A stretch of DNA of 5,328 nucleotides, from the NCBI GenBank assembly GCA_026416775.1, contig JAOAEN010000102.1, positions 1 to 5,328 on the forward strand, read 5' to 3'. Position numbers and translations under genes: made by a program. The DNA comes from Dehalococcoidales bacterium (GTDB lineage: Bacteria; Chloroflexota; Dehalococcoidia; Dehalococcoidales; RBG-16-60-22). Each line of letters opens with the position of its first letter. Position 1 is the first letter of the stretch. This document shows positions 1-5,279 of this stretch, one piece after another. Below the pieces are notes generated by a model. It did no database searches and was not told the origin of the DNA. It worked only from the letters and a program-made list of their open reading frames with translations.

Positions 1-147
1 GTTTCGGTATCTCAAAACGACTGGCATGGAAATTGTCAGTGTGATAAATGCAGGGAAATTGATGAGCGTGAAGGAAGTCCATCAGGAAGTTTATTGGATT
101 TCGTAAATTATATTGCGGAGAAAATTGAAAAGGATTTCCCTGATGCC
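1..147 (+). CDS. DUF4838-like protein, internal fragment (no start, fused into pcrA)
   Basis: The frame starting at base 1 is open and encodes about 45 residues that do not resemble a helicase. Recognisable pieces are SVSQNDWHGNCQCDKC (residues 2-17, with a C-x-C-x-x-C arrangement), then IDEREGSPSGSLL (20-32) and FVNYIAEKIEKDFPD (34-48). From memory, this order (SQND, a Cys-rich CxCxxC, an acidic residue run with EGSPSG, then FVN..AE.I....PD) is the core signature of DUF4838. That domain occurs in large secreted or carbohydrate-active proteins, often of Bacteroidota or Planctomycetota type. Its function is not established. GC over bases 1-120 is 48/120 (40%), clearly below the downstream pcrA. 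Neither the gene's start nor its own C-terminus is present. In DUF4838 proteins the segment after the PD normally continues towards an AYQYT-like block, which is missing here because the frame changes into PcrA. I infer that this is foreign sequence joined to pcrA, not a functional domain of the helicase. Confidence 0.72.
121..147. other. Chimeric junction between DUF4838 fragment and pcrA
   Basis: This stretch encodes K-I-E-K-D-F-P-D-A. Both neighbours could legitimately carry such a string: DUF4838 proteins have an E-x-(E/D)-(F/Y)-P-D at the end of a helix, and PcrA/UvrD proteins have (F)-E-x-D-(F/Y)-P-D-A just before the LEQNYRS motif. Counted by 60-base rows, GC is 24, 24, 30, 34 and 36 over bases 1-300, so composition changes exactly across this window. 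The frame is kept. A short shared sequence at the join fits a misassembly or PCR-type chimera. A genuine recombination cannot be excluded from sequence alone. Confidence 0.65.
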
Positions 148-1509
148 AGGGTGGTGCTCCTGGAGCAGAACTATCGCTCCACGCAGTGCATTCTTGACGT
201 GGCAAAACATGTGATTTCGGCGAACCGCCAGCGCAAGCCCAAGGACCTCTGGACGGAAAACGAGAAGGGCGTGCCCCCCTTCCTCGTGGAGACCTATTCC
301 GAGGAAGATGAAGCCCAGTGGGTGGTGGGAGAAATTGACCGGCTGGTGCGCGCGGGCGTGGCAAAGCCCGGCGACTGTGCCGTGATGTACCGCACTAATG
401 CCCAGTCGCGCGTGCTTGAGGAGGCGTTCATCCGCTACGGCATGCCCTATAAGCTGGTGGCGGGGACGCGCTTCTACGAGCGGCGCGAGGTGAAGGACCT
501 GATCGCTTACCTGCGTCTCGTGCAGAACCCGAACGATACCGTGAGCCTCATGCGCATCATCAACGTGCCCCCGCGCGGTATCGGGGAGCGCGCCGTGGAC
601 GAGCTGACCCGCCTGGCACATGAACGGGGGACAGGCGAGTATGAGGTGCTGAAGTTGCTTTCCAGCCCACCGCAGGCAGGCGCTATGCCTGCCATCAATG
701 CCCGCACGATCAGCGTGCTTAGGGCCTTCTTCGCGATGCTGGAAAACCTCGTTGCCCGAAGCCGTGAGCTCAACGTGCTTGAGCTTTTTGATCTCATCGT
801 GGAAAGGACGGGTTACCGGAGCTATCTTAACGGCTTTGCCGATGGTGAGGAGCGGTGGGAAAATGTCCTTGAACTGCGCAGTGTTGCCGAGCAGTATAAA
901 GAGATGCCTCCCGGTGAAGGGCTTGCCGCCTTCCTTGAAGGGGTATCGCTGGTGGCGGATGTGGATGACCTCCCGGAAAAGCCGGATGCGGTAACGCTCA
1001 TCACCCTGCACCAGGCAAAAGGGCTGGAGTTTCCTGTCGTCTTCATCGTGGGCATGGAGGACGGCATCATCCCCCATTACCGGAGCATTGACGACCCCGC
1101 CCAGCTTGAGGAGGAGCGCCGCCTCTGCTACGTAGGCATCACGCGGGCAAAAAGCCGTCTCTACCTGGTGCGGGCATACCGCCGCCACCTCATGGGCTCA
1201 AGTGCGGTAAACAAGCCATCGCGCTTCCTTCTGGACATCCCGGGGCAGCTCCTGCAGCGGCTGGGGACAGGGATAGGGGTGACCGAGGAGAGCGGGGGGT
1301 CTGGTGTGGCTTCCTTGCCGGATGAGCCGGTGGCACTGGTTGATCTCCCCGAGTTTAAGGCCGGAGACCACGTGCGCCACCCGCGCTTCGGGGAGGGCAT
1401 CGTGGTGAGCTACCAGAAGGTGAAGAACGATGCCGAGGTGGTGGTGGCATTTGACGGGGCGGGAATCAAGCGTTTTCTCCTGAGCTTTGCACGCCTGGAG
1501 AAGGTCTAA
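121..1509 (+). CDS. pcrA: ATP-dependent DNA helicase PcrA/UvrD, C-terminal two thirds (5'-truncated)
   Basis: This is a superfamily 1A 3'-5' DNA helicase of nucleotide excision and mismatch repair, replication restart and transcription-linked repair, acting in the cytoplasm. Visible motifs are LEQNYRST (160-183), FYERREVKD followed by AYLR (472-516), motif V TLITLHQAKGLEF (994-1032) and motif VI EEERRLCYVGITRAK (1108-1152, with the arginine finger region). A Gly/Ser-rich linker follows. Then comes the C-terminal Tudor-like module (about 1354-1506: GDHVRHPRFGEG, GIKRFLLSFARLEKV), known in PcrA to contact RNA polymerase. The first ~280 residues of a normal ~720-740 aa PcrA are absent, including Walker A, the DEFQDTN motif and VVGDxDQSIY. 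As shown the product could not hydrolyse ATP. The frame is open back to base 1, so a TTG at 94 is not a credible start. The missing part was probably lost at the chimeric join. It is followed 6 bases later by mutL. Confidence 0.93.
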   Translation, partial: KIEKDFPDARVVLLEQNYRSTQCILDVAKHVISANRQRKPKDLWTENEKGVPPFLVETYSEEDEAQWVVGEIDRLVRAGVAKPGDCAVMYRTNAQSRVLEEAFIRYGMPYKLVAGTRFYERREVKDLIAYLRLVQNPNDTVSLMRIINVPPRGIGERAVDELTRLAHERGTGEYEVLKLLSSPPQAGAMPAINARTISVLRAFFAMLENLVARSRELNVLELFDLIVERTGYRSYLNGFADGEERWENVLELRSVAEQYKEMPPGEGLAAFLEGVSLVADVDDLPEKPDAVTLITLHQAKGLEFPVVFIVGMEDGIIPHYRSIDDPAQLEEERRLCYVGITRAKSRLYLVRAYRRHLMGSSAVNKPSRFLLDIPGQLLQRLGTGIGVTEESGGSGVASLPDEPVALVDLPEFKAGDHVRHPRFGEGIVVSYQKVKNDAEVVVAFDGAGIKRFLLSFARLEKV

Positions 1510-1515
1510 TACGGT

Positions 1516-3225
1516 ATGCCGATCAGAATTCTTGATAGCACGACGATAGCCCGTATTGCCGCCGGTGAGGTGGTGGAGAGGCCTGCTTCGGTGGTGAAGG
1601 AGCTTGTGGAGAATGCCCTCGATGCCGCCGCAGGCAGGATTGAAATTGAGGTGCGGGGCGGGGGTGTGAACTTCATCCGTGTTTCCGATAACGGCACCGG
1701 TATCGCCGCTTCCGAAGTTGAGCTGGCATTTACAAGACATGCCACGAGCAAGATAAGGGGGGCGGCAGACCTTGATAACATCGTCAGCCTTGGCTTCAGG
1801 GGGGAGGCGCTTCCCAGCATCGCCGCTGTGGCGGATGTGGAAATGCTCACCTGTGCGGAGAACGAGACGGCGGGTACGCTCGTCGTGCTCAGTGATGGGA
1901 AGCTGGTGCGCAGGGCCGCGCAGGCACGTCCCCGCGGTACGACGGTGGTGGTGCGTAACCTTTTCCAGCGGGTGCCGGCAAGGCTCAAGTTTCTGAAGTC
2001 CCCGGCCACGGAAAATGCCCATATCGCCAACGTGGTGAGCCAGTACGCCCTTGCTTACCCGGAGACGGCATTTTCCCTCGTCGTTGACGGCAGGGAAAGC
2101 CTGCACACCACGGGTTCGGGCAGTCTCCTTGATGCTATCGCCAGCGTTTACGGCCTTGATGTGGCAGGAAAGATGCTCCCCGTAGCAGTCGAAAACGGCT
2201 GGCAGAGGTCTCCCTCACCGCAGGTGAAGGTGGCTGGCATGGTGAGCGCTCCCGAAGTGGCGAGGGCGGGGCGGGGGGTCCTTTCCTTTTTCGTTAACCG
2301 CCGCTGGGTCGCAAGCCGGCTCCTCAGCTATGCGGTGGAGGAAGCCTACCGGGGGCTGATCCTGAGCGGAAGGTATCCCGTGGTGGTGCTTAACATAATG
2401 CTACCACCCACGGAGGTGGACGTGAACATCCATCCGGCAAAAAGTGAGGTCAAGTTCCGTCATGAAAGCGAGATCTTCCGCGTGGTACACCATGCGGTAA
2501 GGCAGTCCCTCCTTGCCAAAATGCCGGTGCCGGAGCTGAAGGAGCCTACCGCCATCTATGAGGTGAAAGAATCCGTGTCCCCCCGGATGGAAATGGTCAG
2601 TCCGGAGGGCACCGTGCGGAGGGATGACGTTTCTCCGGCGCCGGTCCCGGCGGGGGTCCCGGTGCTGCGCGTGCTGGGCCAGGCGATGGGCTGCTACATC
2701 GTTGCCGAAGGACCAGACGGGATTTATCTCATTGACCAGCATGCCGCGCACGAGCGGGTACGCTACGAGGCGCTGAAAAGGCAGCATGCATCAAGGAAGC
2801 CCGAGGTACAGGGTCTGCTTGTGCCGGCAGTCTTTGAGGTGGCACCGCGGCAGGAAGCCGTCATGAAGTCGTGCCTTCCGGAGCTTTCCGCCTTCGGCTT
2901 TGTCCTTGAGATCTTCGGCGAAAGGGCATATCTCGTGCGGGCGGTGCCGGCCCTTCTCGGCGGTGACGACTGGCAATCTGCCCTGCGCGAGACCATTGAT
3001 GGTCTCATCACGGAAGAAAGCAGCCGCTGGCGGGAGAAGATGACGGTTTCGCTTGCCTGCCACGGTGCGGTGAGGAGGGGGCATATCCTGACTGACGACG
3101 AAATGCGCGCTCTTGTCCGGCAGCTTGAAGGGGCGGAAAATCCTCACACCTGTCCCCACGGGCGCCCCACGATGATAAGGCTGGGCACCGCCCACCTCGA
3201 GAGGGAATTCGGGCGGAGTGGTTAA
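1516..3225 (+). CDS. mutL: DNA mismatch repair endonuclease MutL
   Basis: MutL links MutS mismatch recognition to strand incision and helicase loading. The 569-aa protein is complete and of normal length. The N-terminal GHKL ATPase shows ELVENALDA (E29 catalytic, N33 for Mg), DNGTGI (58-63), TRHATSKI (73-80) and GFRGEALPSIAAVA (93-106). The transducer domain ends with VNIHPAKSEVKF (K309). A short Pro/charged linker (about 338-385) leads to the C-terminal dimerisation/endonuclease domain. There DQHAAHERVRYE (407-418) fits the metal-binding signature DQHA(X)2E(X)4E. ACHGAV (514-519) and CPHGRP (546-551) complete the metal site, and QGLLVP (432-437) fits the QxxLxP sliding-clamp motif. It is therefore the nicking type used by bacteria without MutH/Dam. 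The ATG at 1516 opens the conserved MPIRILDSTTIARIAAGEV start. A GGAGAAGG purine run (1497-1504) inside the end of pcrA is the likely ribosome binding site. mutL is probably co-transcribed with pcrA. No mutS is in the window. Confidence 0.97.
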   Translation: MPIRILDSTTIARIAAGEVVERPASVVKELVENALDAAAGRIEIEVRGGGVNFIRVSDNGTGIAASEVELAFTRHATSKIRGAADLDNIVSLGFRGEALPSIAAVADVEMLTCAENETAGTLVVLSDGKLVRRAAQARPRGTTVVVRNLFQRVPARLKFLKSPATENAHIANVVSQYALAYPETAFSLVVDGRESLHTTGSGSLLDAIASVYGLDVAGKMLPVAVENGWQRSPSPQVKVAGMVSAPEVARAGRGVLSFFVNRRWVASRLLSYAVEEAYRGLILSGRYPVVVLNIMLPPTEVDVNIHPAKSEVKFRHESEIFRVVHHAVRQSLLAKMPVPELKEPTAIYEVKESVSPRMEMVSPEGTVRRDDVSPAPVPAGVPVLRVLGQAMGCYIVAEGPDGIYLIDQHAAHERVRYEALKRQHASRKPEVQGLLVPAVFEVAPRQEAVMKSCLPELSAFGFVLEIFGERAYLVRAVPALLGGDDWQSALRETIDGLITEESSRWREKMTVSLACHGAVRRGHILTDDEMRALVRQLEGAENPHTCPHGRPTMIRLGTAHLEREFGRSG

Positions 3226-3687
3226 CTAGGCCCCGGCTGTTTCGTCAGCTCCATCAATGACCTGATGGATCTCTTCCCAGCGCACCATGCTGTTTTCAAC
3301 AAGCTCGCGGAGCCTTTTCTGCACCGGCGTCAGCTCCGGGTTTCTGCCTGACTTCACTTCCAGGATGACGATTTCTTCGGGATTGCCGCGGGCAAGCCCC
3401 GGGAAAACGATCATGTCAACAGGGCTGCCGATAAACCTCACCTCGGTGGGATCGTAGCGAAATCCGGGTAAAAAGGGTACGATCTGCTCGGTGAACTTTC
3501 CCCCGAGCACCGCCCGGCTCTGGGCAACCGCAACCTTTTTTGCCTCTTCGAGTGCTTTCTGCCACTGGACGATCGCCTGGTCGCGCCAGTCGCGGAAGCG
3601 CTTTTCGTAGATGAGGCGCATGATATAGATGCTGAGGACGATAATCAGGACCGCCGCAAGCACGGTAATGGCGATTGCTGCCCCCAT
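3226..3687 (-). CDS. Membrane-anchored Holliday-junction-resolvase-related nuclease (PF10107/COG4741-like)
   Basis: This 153-aa protein begins with one hydrophobic segment (about residues 5-23), followed by R24, K29, R30, R32 and R35. The uncharged N-terminus and basic flank suggest N-out/C-in, which would place the nuclease domain in the cytoplasm. An amphipathic, probably coiled helix (about 33-55) leads into the conserved core QSRAVLGGKFTEQIVPFLPG (56-75), FIGSPVDMIVF (85-95) and EIVILEVKSG (105-114). A Q/R-rich helix (PVQKRLRELVE) and VRWEE follow. E67, D91 and E110-x-K112 form a PD-(D/E)xK-type site. The core matches my memory of the PF10107 'Endonuc_Holl' family, described as distantly related to archaeal Holliday junction resolvases. 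Activity and substrate are unproven. An ideal AAGGAGG (3700-3694) lies 6 bases before the ATG, which fixes the start. It is last in the lepB-pyrE run, and its TAG abuts the mutL TAA. Confidence 0.85.
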   Translation of the reverse strand: MGAAIAITVLAAVLIIVLSIYIMRLIYEKRFRDWRDQAIVQWQKALEEAKKVAVAQSRAVLGGKFTEQIVPFLPGFRYDPTEVRFIGSPVDMIVFPGLARGNPEEIVILEVKSGRNPELTPVQKRLRELVENSMVRWEEIHQVIDGADETAGA

Positions 3688-3735
3688 CGGAAGCCTCCTT
3701 GCTCAGGAAGGTATTCGGTTGTGAGGGAAGCACCC

Positions 3736-4320
3736 TTATGATGTCCTTGACGGGCTGCTTCCCGGTTTTACCAGCGGGACACCCGCCCTGCAGAGGGGGC
3801 AGTTTTCCGGATGATAGGTGACGACTTCCGTCCTGTGGCAGGCAAAAAACGGCACGCCGAAATCGATCTTCTGGCTTGAGCGGTCAACGAGCACGCCGAT
3901 GCCCACGATACCTCCGCCCAGCTTTTCCACCGCGCTCATCACTTCCCTGACCGAGCCGCCCGTGGTAAGGATGTCATCAACGATGAGTACCCTTTCTCCG
4001 GGGGTGATCTCAAAGCCGCGGCGGAAGACCCGCCCGGTGCCGTTTTCGTCTCTCTCGGCGAAGATCCCGCGCACGCCGAGCTGCCGTGCCACCTCGTAGG
4101 CGAGGATGATGCCGGGTGTGGTTGGCCCGGCAACGACGCCCGGCCGGGCGGTGCGGAAATGCTCGGCAATCATGCGGCAGAGCTTCTCGGTATAGACCGG
4201 GTACTGCAGGACCCTGGACTTTTCCCAGTAGACGGGGGAGTGCAGCCCCGAGGTGAGCAGGAAGTGCCCTCTGAGCACCGCTCCGCTGGCTTCAAAAATC
4301 TGCTCCACGTTTTCCGTCAT
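3736..4320 (-). CDS. pyrE: Orotate phosphoribosyltransferase
   Basis: PyrE converts orotate and PRPP to orotidine 5'-monophosphate, the fifth step of de novo pyrimidine synthesis, in the cytoplasm. The 194-aa product has the type I phosphoribosyltransferase PRPP loop VLIVDDILTTGGSVRE (111-126). It also has an N-terminal GHFLLTSGLHSPVYWEKSR block (18-36) typical of orotate enzymes, GPTTPGIILAYEVAR (65-79) and the flexible-loop region AERDENGTGRVFRRGFEI (88-105). The tail HPENCPLCRAGVPLVKPGS (170-188), with a CPLC pair, is the hallmark of the 'thermophile-type' PyrE subfamily rather than the E. coli type. The ATG at 4320 is preceded by AAGGAG (4330-4325) with 4-base spacing. It lies 22 bases after lepB and 48 bases before the nuclease gene on the same strand. 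No pyrimidine attenuator is visible in the short upstream gap, so expression probably depends on the lepB promoter. Confidence 0.95.
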   Translation of the reverse strand: MTENVEQIFEASGAVLRGHFLLTSGLHSPVYWEKSRVLQYPVYTEKLCRMIAEHFRTARPGVVAGPTTPGIILAYEVARQLGVRGIFAERDENGTGRVFRRGFEITPGERVLIVDDILTTGGSVREVMSAVEKLGGGIVGIGVLVDRSSQKIDFGVPFFACHRTEVVTYHPENCPLCRAGVPLVKPGSSPSRTS

Positions 4321-4342
4321 GGCGCTCCTTCAAGATGATGGG

Positions 4343-4894
4343 CTACTCTGCGGTCTTGCTGTTGGCATTGGCGAACTGCTCGCTTAAGGGATAATTGTTC
4401 ACCACTCCCCAGTACTCCGGTGGCCAGGTGGACAGCCAGGCTTTACCTCGGATATCCCTCCTGTCAACGAACCAGTGATTGTGAGAATCATTGCTGTGGT
4501 TGCGGTTATCACCGAGGACGAAATACTTTCCCTCGGGCACCACTACGGCCGGCATGGTATAGGCGGGCTTCTCTGCGATATAAGGTTCGTCCAGCCTCAC
4601 ACCGTTGACAAGGACCGCTCCGTCCCTGATCTCCACGGTGTCTCCGGGTAGCCCGATGATGCGCTTGATGAAGTCTTCATTCCCGGTGGGGGCCTTGAAA
4701 ACGACCACATCACCGCGCTGCGGTTCCCCGAAGAAATAGGCAGCCTTGTTGACCACCACCCGCTGCCCTTCATGGAAACTCGGCTCCATGCTGCTCATGA
4801 AGACCTCGTAGGTCTGGATGGTGCGCTGGGCAACGACGAAAATCGCCACCGCCACCAGCACGGTGATGAGGAGTTCACGCAAAAAACCCTTCAT
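4343..4894 (-). CDS. lepB: Signal peptidase I
   Basis: This membrane serine protease removes signal peptides from secreted preproteins on the outer face of the cytoplasmic membrane. The 183-aa protein has a basic N-terminus (K2, R6), one transmembrane helix (about 8-22) and then the S26-family boxes. These are SSMEPSF (34-40, nucleophile S35), RGDVVVFKAP (60-69), FIKRIIGLPGD (75-85, general base K77), a DGAVLVNG hairpin (91-98) and GDNRNHSNDSH (128-138). The last box normally ends in DSR, so the His at 138 is a mild deviation away from the Ser/Lys dyad. The tail IRGKAWLSTWPPEYWG is typical of the family. The size and single TM are those of the Gram-positive/Chloroflexi-type enzymes, not the longer E. 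coli form. It is first in the run lepB-pyrE-nuclease and has its own promoter just upstream. Only a weak GGGA sits 3 bases before the ATG, but the first residues fit the family well. Confidence 0.95.
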   Translation of the reverse strand: MKGFLRELLITVLVAVAIFVVAQRTIQTYEVFMSSMEPSFHEGQRVVVNKAAYFFGEPQRGDVVVFKAPTGNEDFIKRIIGLPGDTVEIRDGAVLVNGVRLDEPYIAEKPAYTMPAVVVPEGKYFVLGDNRNHSNDSHNHWFVDRRDIRGKAWLSTWPPEYWGVVNNYPLSEQFANANSKTAE

Positions 4895-4911
4895 TTTCCC
4901 GCTTCAGCAAA

Positions 4912-4941
4912 ATTATACTGCATTATCAGCCTTGCTGCCAA
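4912..4941 (-). promoter_or_regulatory. Sigma-70-type promoter for lepB-pyrE-nuclease operon
   Basis: Read on the minus strand, TTGGCA (4941-4936, 5 of 6 to TTGACA) is followed after 18 bases by a perfect TATAAT (4917-4912). Transcription would start around 4904-4906, leaving a leader of only about 10 bases before the lepB ATG at 4894. The short leader leaves room only for the weak GGGA ribosome site. No experiment supports this; it rests on the match, the spacing and the position. Confidence 0.7.
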
Positions 4942-4947
4942 TTTGGC
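4937..4947. promoter_or_regulatory. Palindrome over the lepB -35 box (possible operator)
   Basis: GCCAA-T-TTGGC is a perfect 5+1+5 inverted repeat that covers the -35 hexamer of the lepB promoter. A repressor site there would block sigma contact. No regulator family is recognised from the sequence. An 11-base palindrome can occur by chance, so this is a weak call. Confidence 0.3.
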
Positions 4948-5069
4948 GGCACACCGCAGACCAAGCGGACATGGACTATTAGCGAAGGAGAGAAACAGAG
5001 GCATTTTCCATCCCTACTAAAACCGGGGCTGATTGTCTCCGGTCATCGGAGCTCACCTCACCCCTTTAT

Positions 5070-5126
5070 CCCCTCTCCAGCCAGTAGCATCGGTGATAAC
5101 CCATCATATTCATGGCTGGAGAGGGG
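5070..5126. repeat. 14-bp perfect inverted repeat with 29-base loop (REP/MITE-like)
   Basis: The left arm CCCCTCTCCAGCCA (5070-5083) is the exact reverse complement of TGGCTGGAGAGGGG (5113-5126). One more pair (T5069/A5127) extends it. The loop contains a possible smaller stem, GTGAT/ATCAT with one wobble. Arms of the CCCCTCTCC...GGAGAGGGG kind are common in dispersed intergenic repeats of some bacterial groups. No target-site duplication or transposase is seen. It lacks a T-run on either strand, so it is not a standard terminator. Confidence 0.75.
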
Positions 5127-5173
5127 AGTTAAGAGGAGAGGGGGCTCTGCCCCCTCTAAAAACTCCCCCTTTC
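5119..5173. repeat. Two-tier hairpin sharing an arm with the preceding inverted repeat
   Basis: The inner stem AGAGGGGGC (5137-5145) pairs perfectly with GCCCCCTCT (5149-5157) around a TCT loop. The outer stem GGGGAGTT (5123-5130) pairs with AACTCCCC (5161-5168) across an internal loop. With C5169 bulged, four more pairs (5119-5122 with 5170-5173, one of them wobble) can form. The outer arm reuses 5123-5126, which are also in the 14-bp inverted repeat, so the two full structures exclude each other. No T-tract follows on either strand. Confidence 0.6.
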
Positions 5174-5235
5174 GGACGGTCAAAGATTAAACCCTGAGGG
5201 GAAAAAAGAGGGGCTTTTTGTCCCGCTAAAAACTC
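5138..5235. repeat. Imperfect 28-base direct repeat, two copies 70 bases apart
   Basis: Bases 5138-5165 and 5208-5235 align without gaps at 21 of 28 positions. Both begin GAGGGG and both end in the identical ten bases CTAAAAACTC (5156-5165 and 5226-5235), while the middle differs. The similarity stops at the edges of the unit. The two copies could be degenerate termini or units of the same intergenic repeat element. The low complexity of the region makes part of the match expected by composition. Confidence 0.5.
5198..5224. repeat. Weak A/T-rich hairpin in the repeat cluster
   Basis: AAAAAG (5203-5208) pairs with CTTTTT (5214-5219) around an AGGGG loop. After one mismatch (5202/5220) the stem continues with G5201/T5221 wobble and GGG/CCC (5198-5200 with 5222-5224). 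It could be a degenerate terminator, but the T-run lies in the stem rather than after it, so I only record it as an inverted repeat. Confidence 0.35.
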
Positions 5236-5279
5236 ATCTTCAGGAGAAATCTCCCGCCTTCAAAAAGGACTAACCACCA

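Larger units (their letters stand above)
4895..5279. other. Non-coding region upstream of lepB
   Basis: No reading frame here has credible codon use, a ribosome site or a recognisable product. The first ~55 bases hold the lepB promoter. Bases about 4950-5060 show only a 5-bp hairpin (CTCCG...CGGAG, 5037-5051), without a T-run. From about 5055 the sequence becomes strongly purine/pyrimidine-segregated (C/T-rich, then G/A-rich) and is filled with the inverted and direct repeats listed separately. No tRNA, rRNA or riboswitch fold was recognised. Confidence 0.75.

Noticed and set aside
94..96. TTG as the start codon of a 471-aa PcrA
   Set aside because: The frame is open to base 1 with DUF4838-like residues on both sides of the TTG, and no ribosome site was seen. 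It is an internal codon of the foreign fragment.
91..1188. 365-codon open frame on the minus strand opposite pcrA
   Set aside because: It lies fully antisense to recognisable PcrA motifs, has no known domain, and crosses the chimeric junction. Long antisense frames are expected in GC-rich coding DNA.
1..1509. A novel DUF4838-helicase fusion protein
   Set aside because: GC steps across the join, the ATPase motifs are missing, and the junction coincides with a string shared by both families. An artefact is far more likely than a new architecture.
1198..2106. 302-codon open frame on the minus strand spanning the pcrA end and mutL start
   Set aside because: It is antisense to two clear genes and shows no recognisable motifs; a compositional shadow.
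3416..3733. 105-codon minus-strand frame overlapping the nuclease gene
   Set aside because: It is a different frame of the same strand, without domain content. The overlapping gene has an ideal ribosome site and conserved PF10107-like motifs.
4772..5020. 82-codon plus-strand frame over the lepB start and its promoter
   Set aside because: It is antisense to the lepB N-terminus, has no ribosome site, and its residues follow no known family.
5137..5157. Rho-independent terminator at the 9-bp GC-rich hairpin
   Set aside because: The stem is strong, but A residues follow it on the plus strand and there is no T-run on the minus strand either, so the U-tract is missing.
5070..5235. CRISPR array
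   Set aside because: The repeats are inverted or only two imperfect direct copies. There are no regularly spaced identical repeats with unique spacers, and no cas genes.
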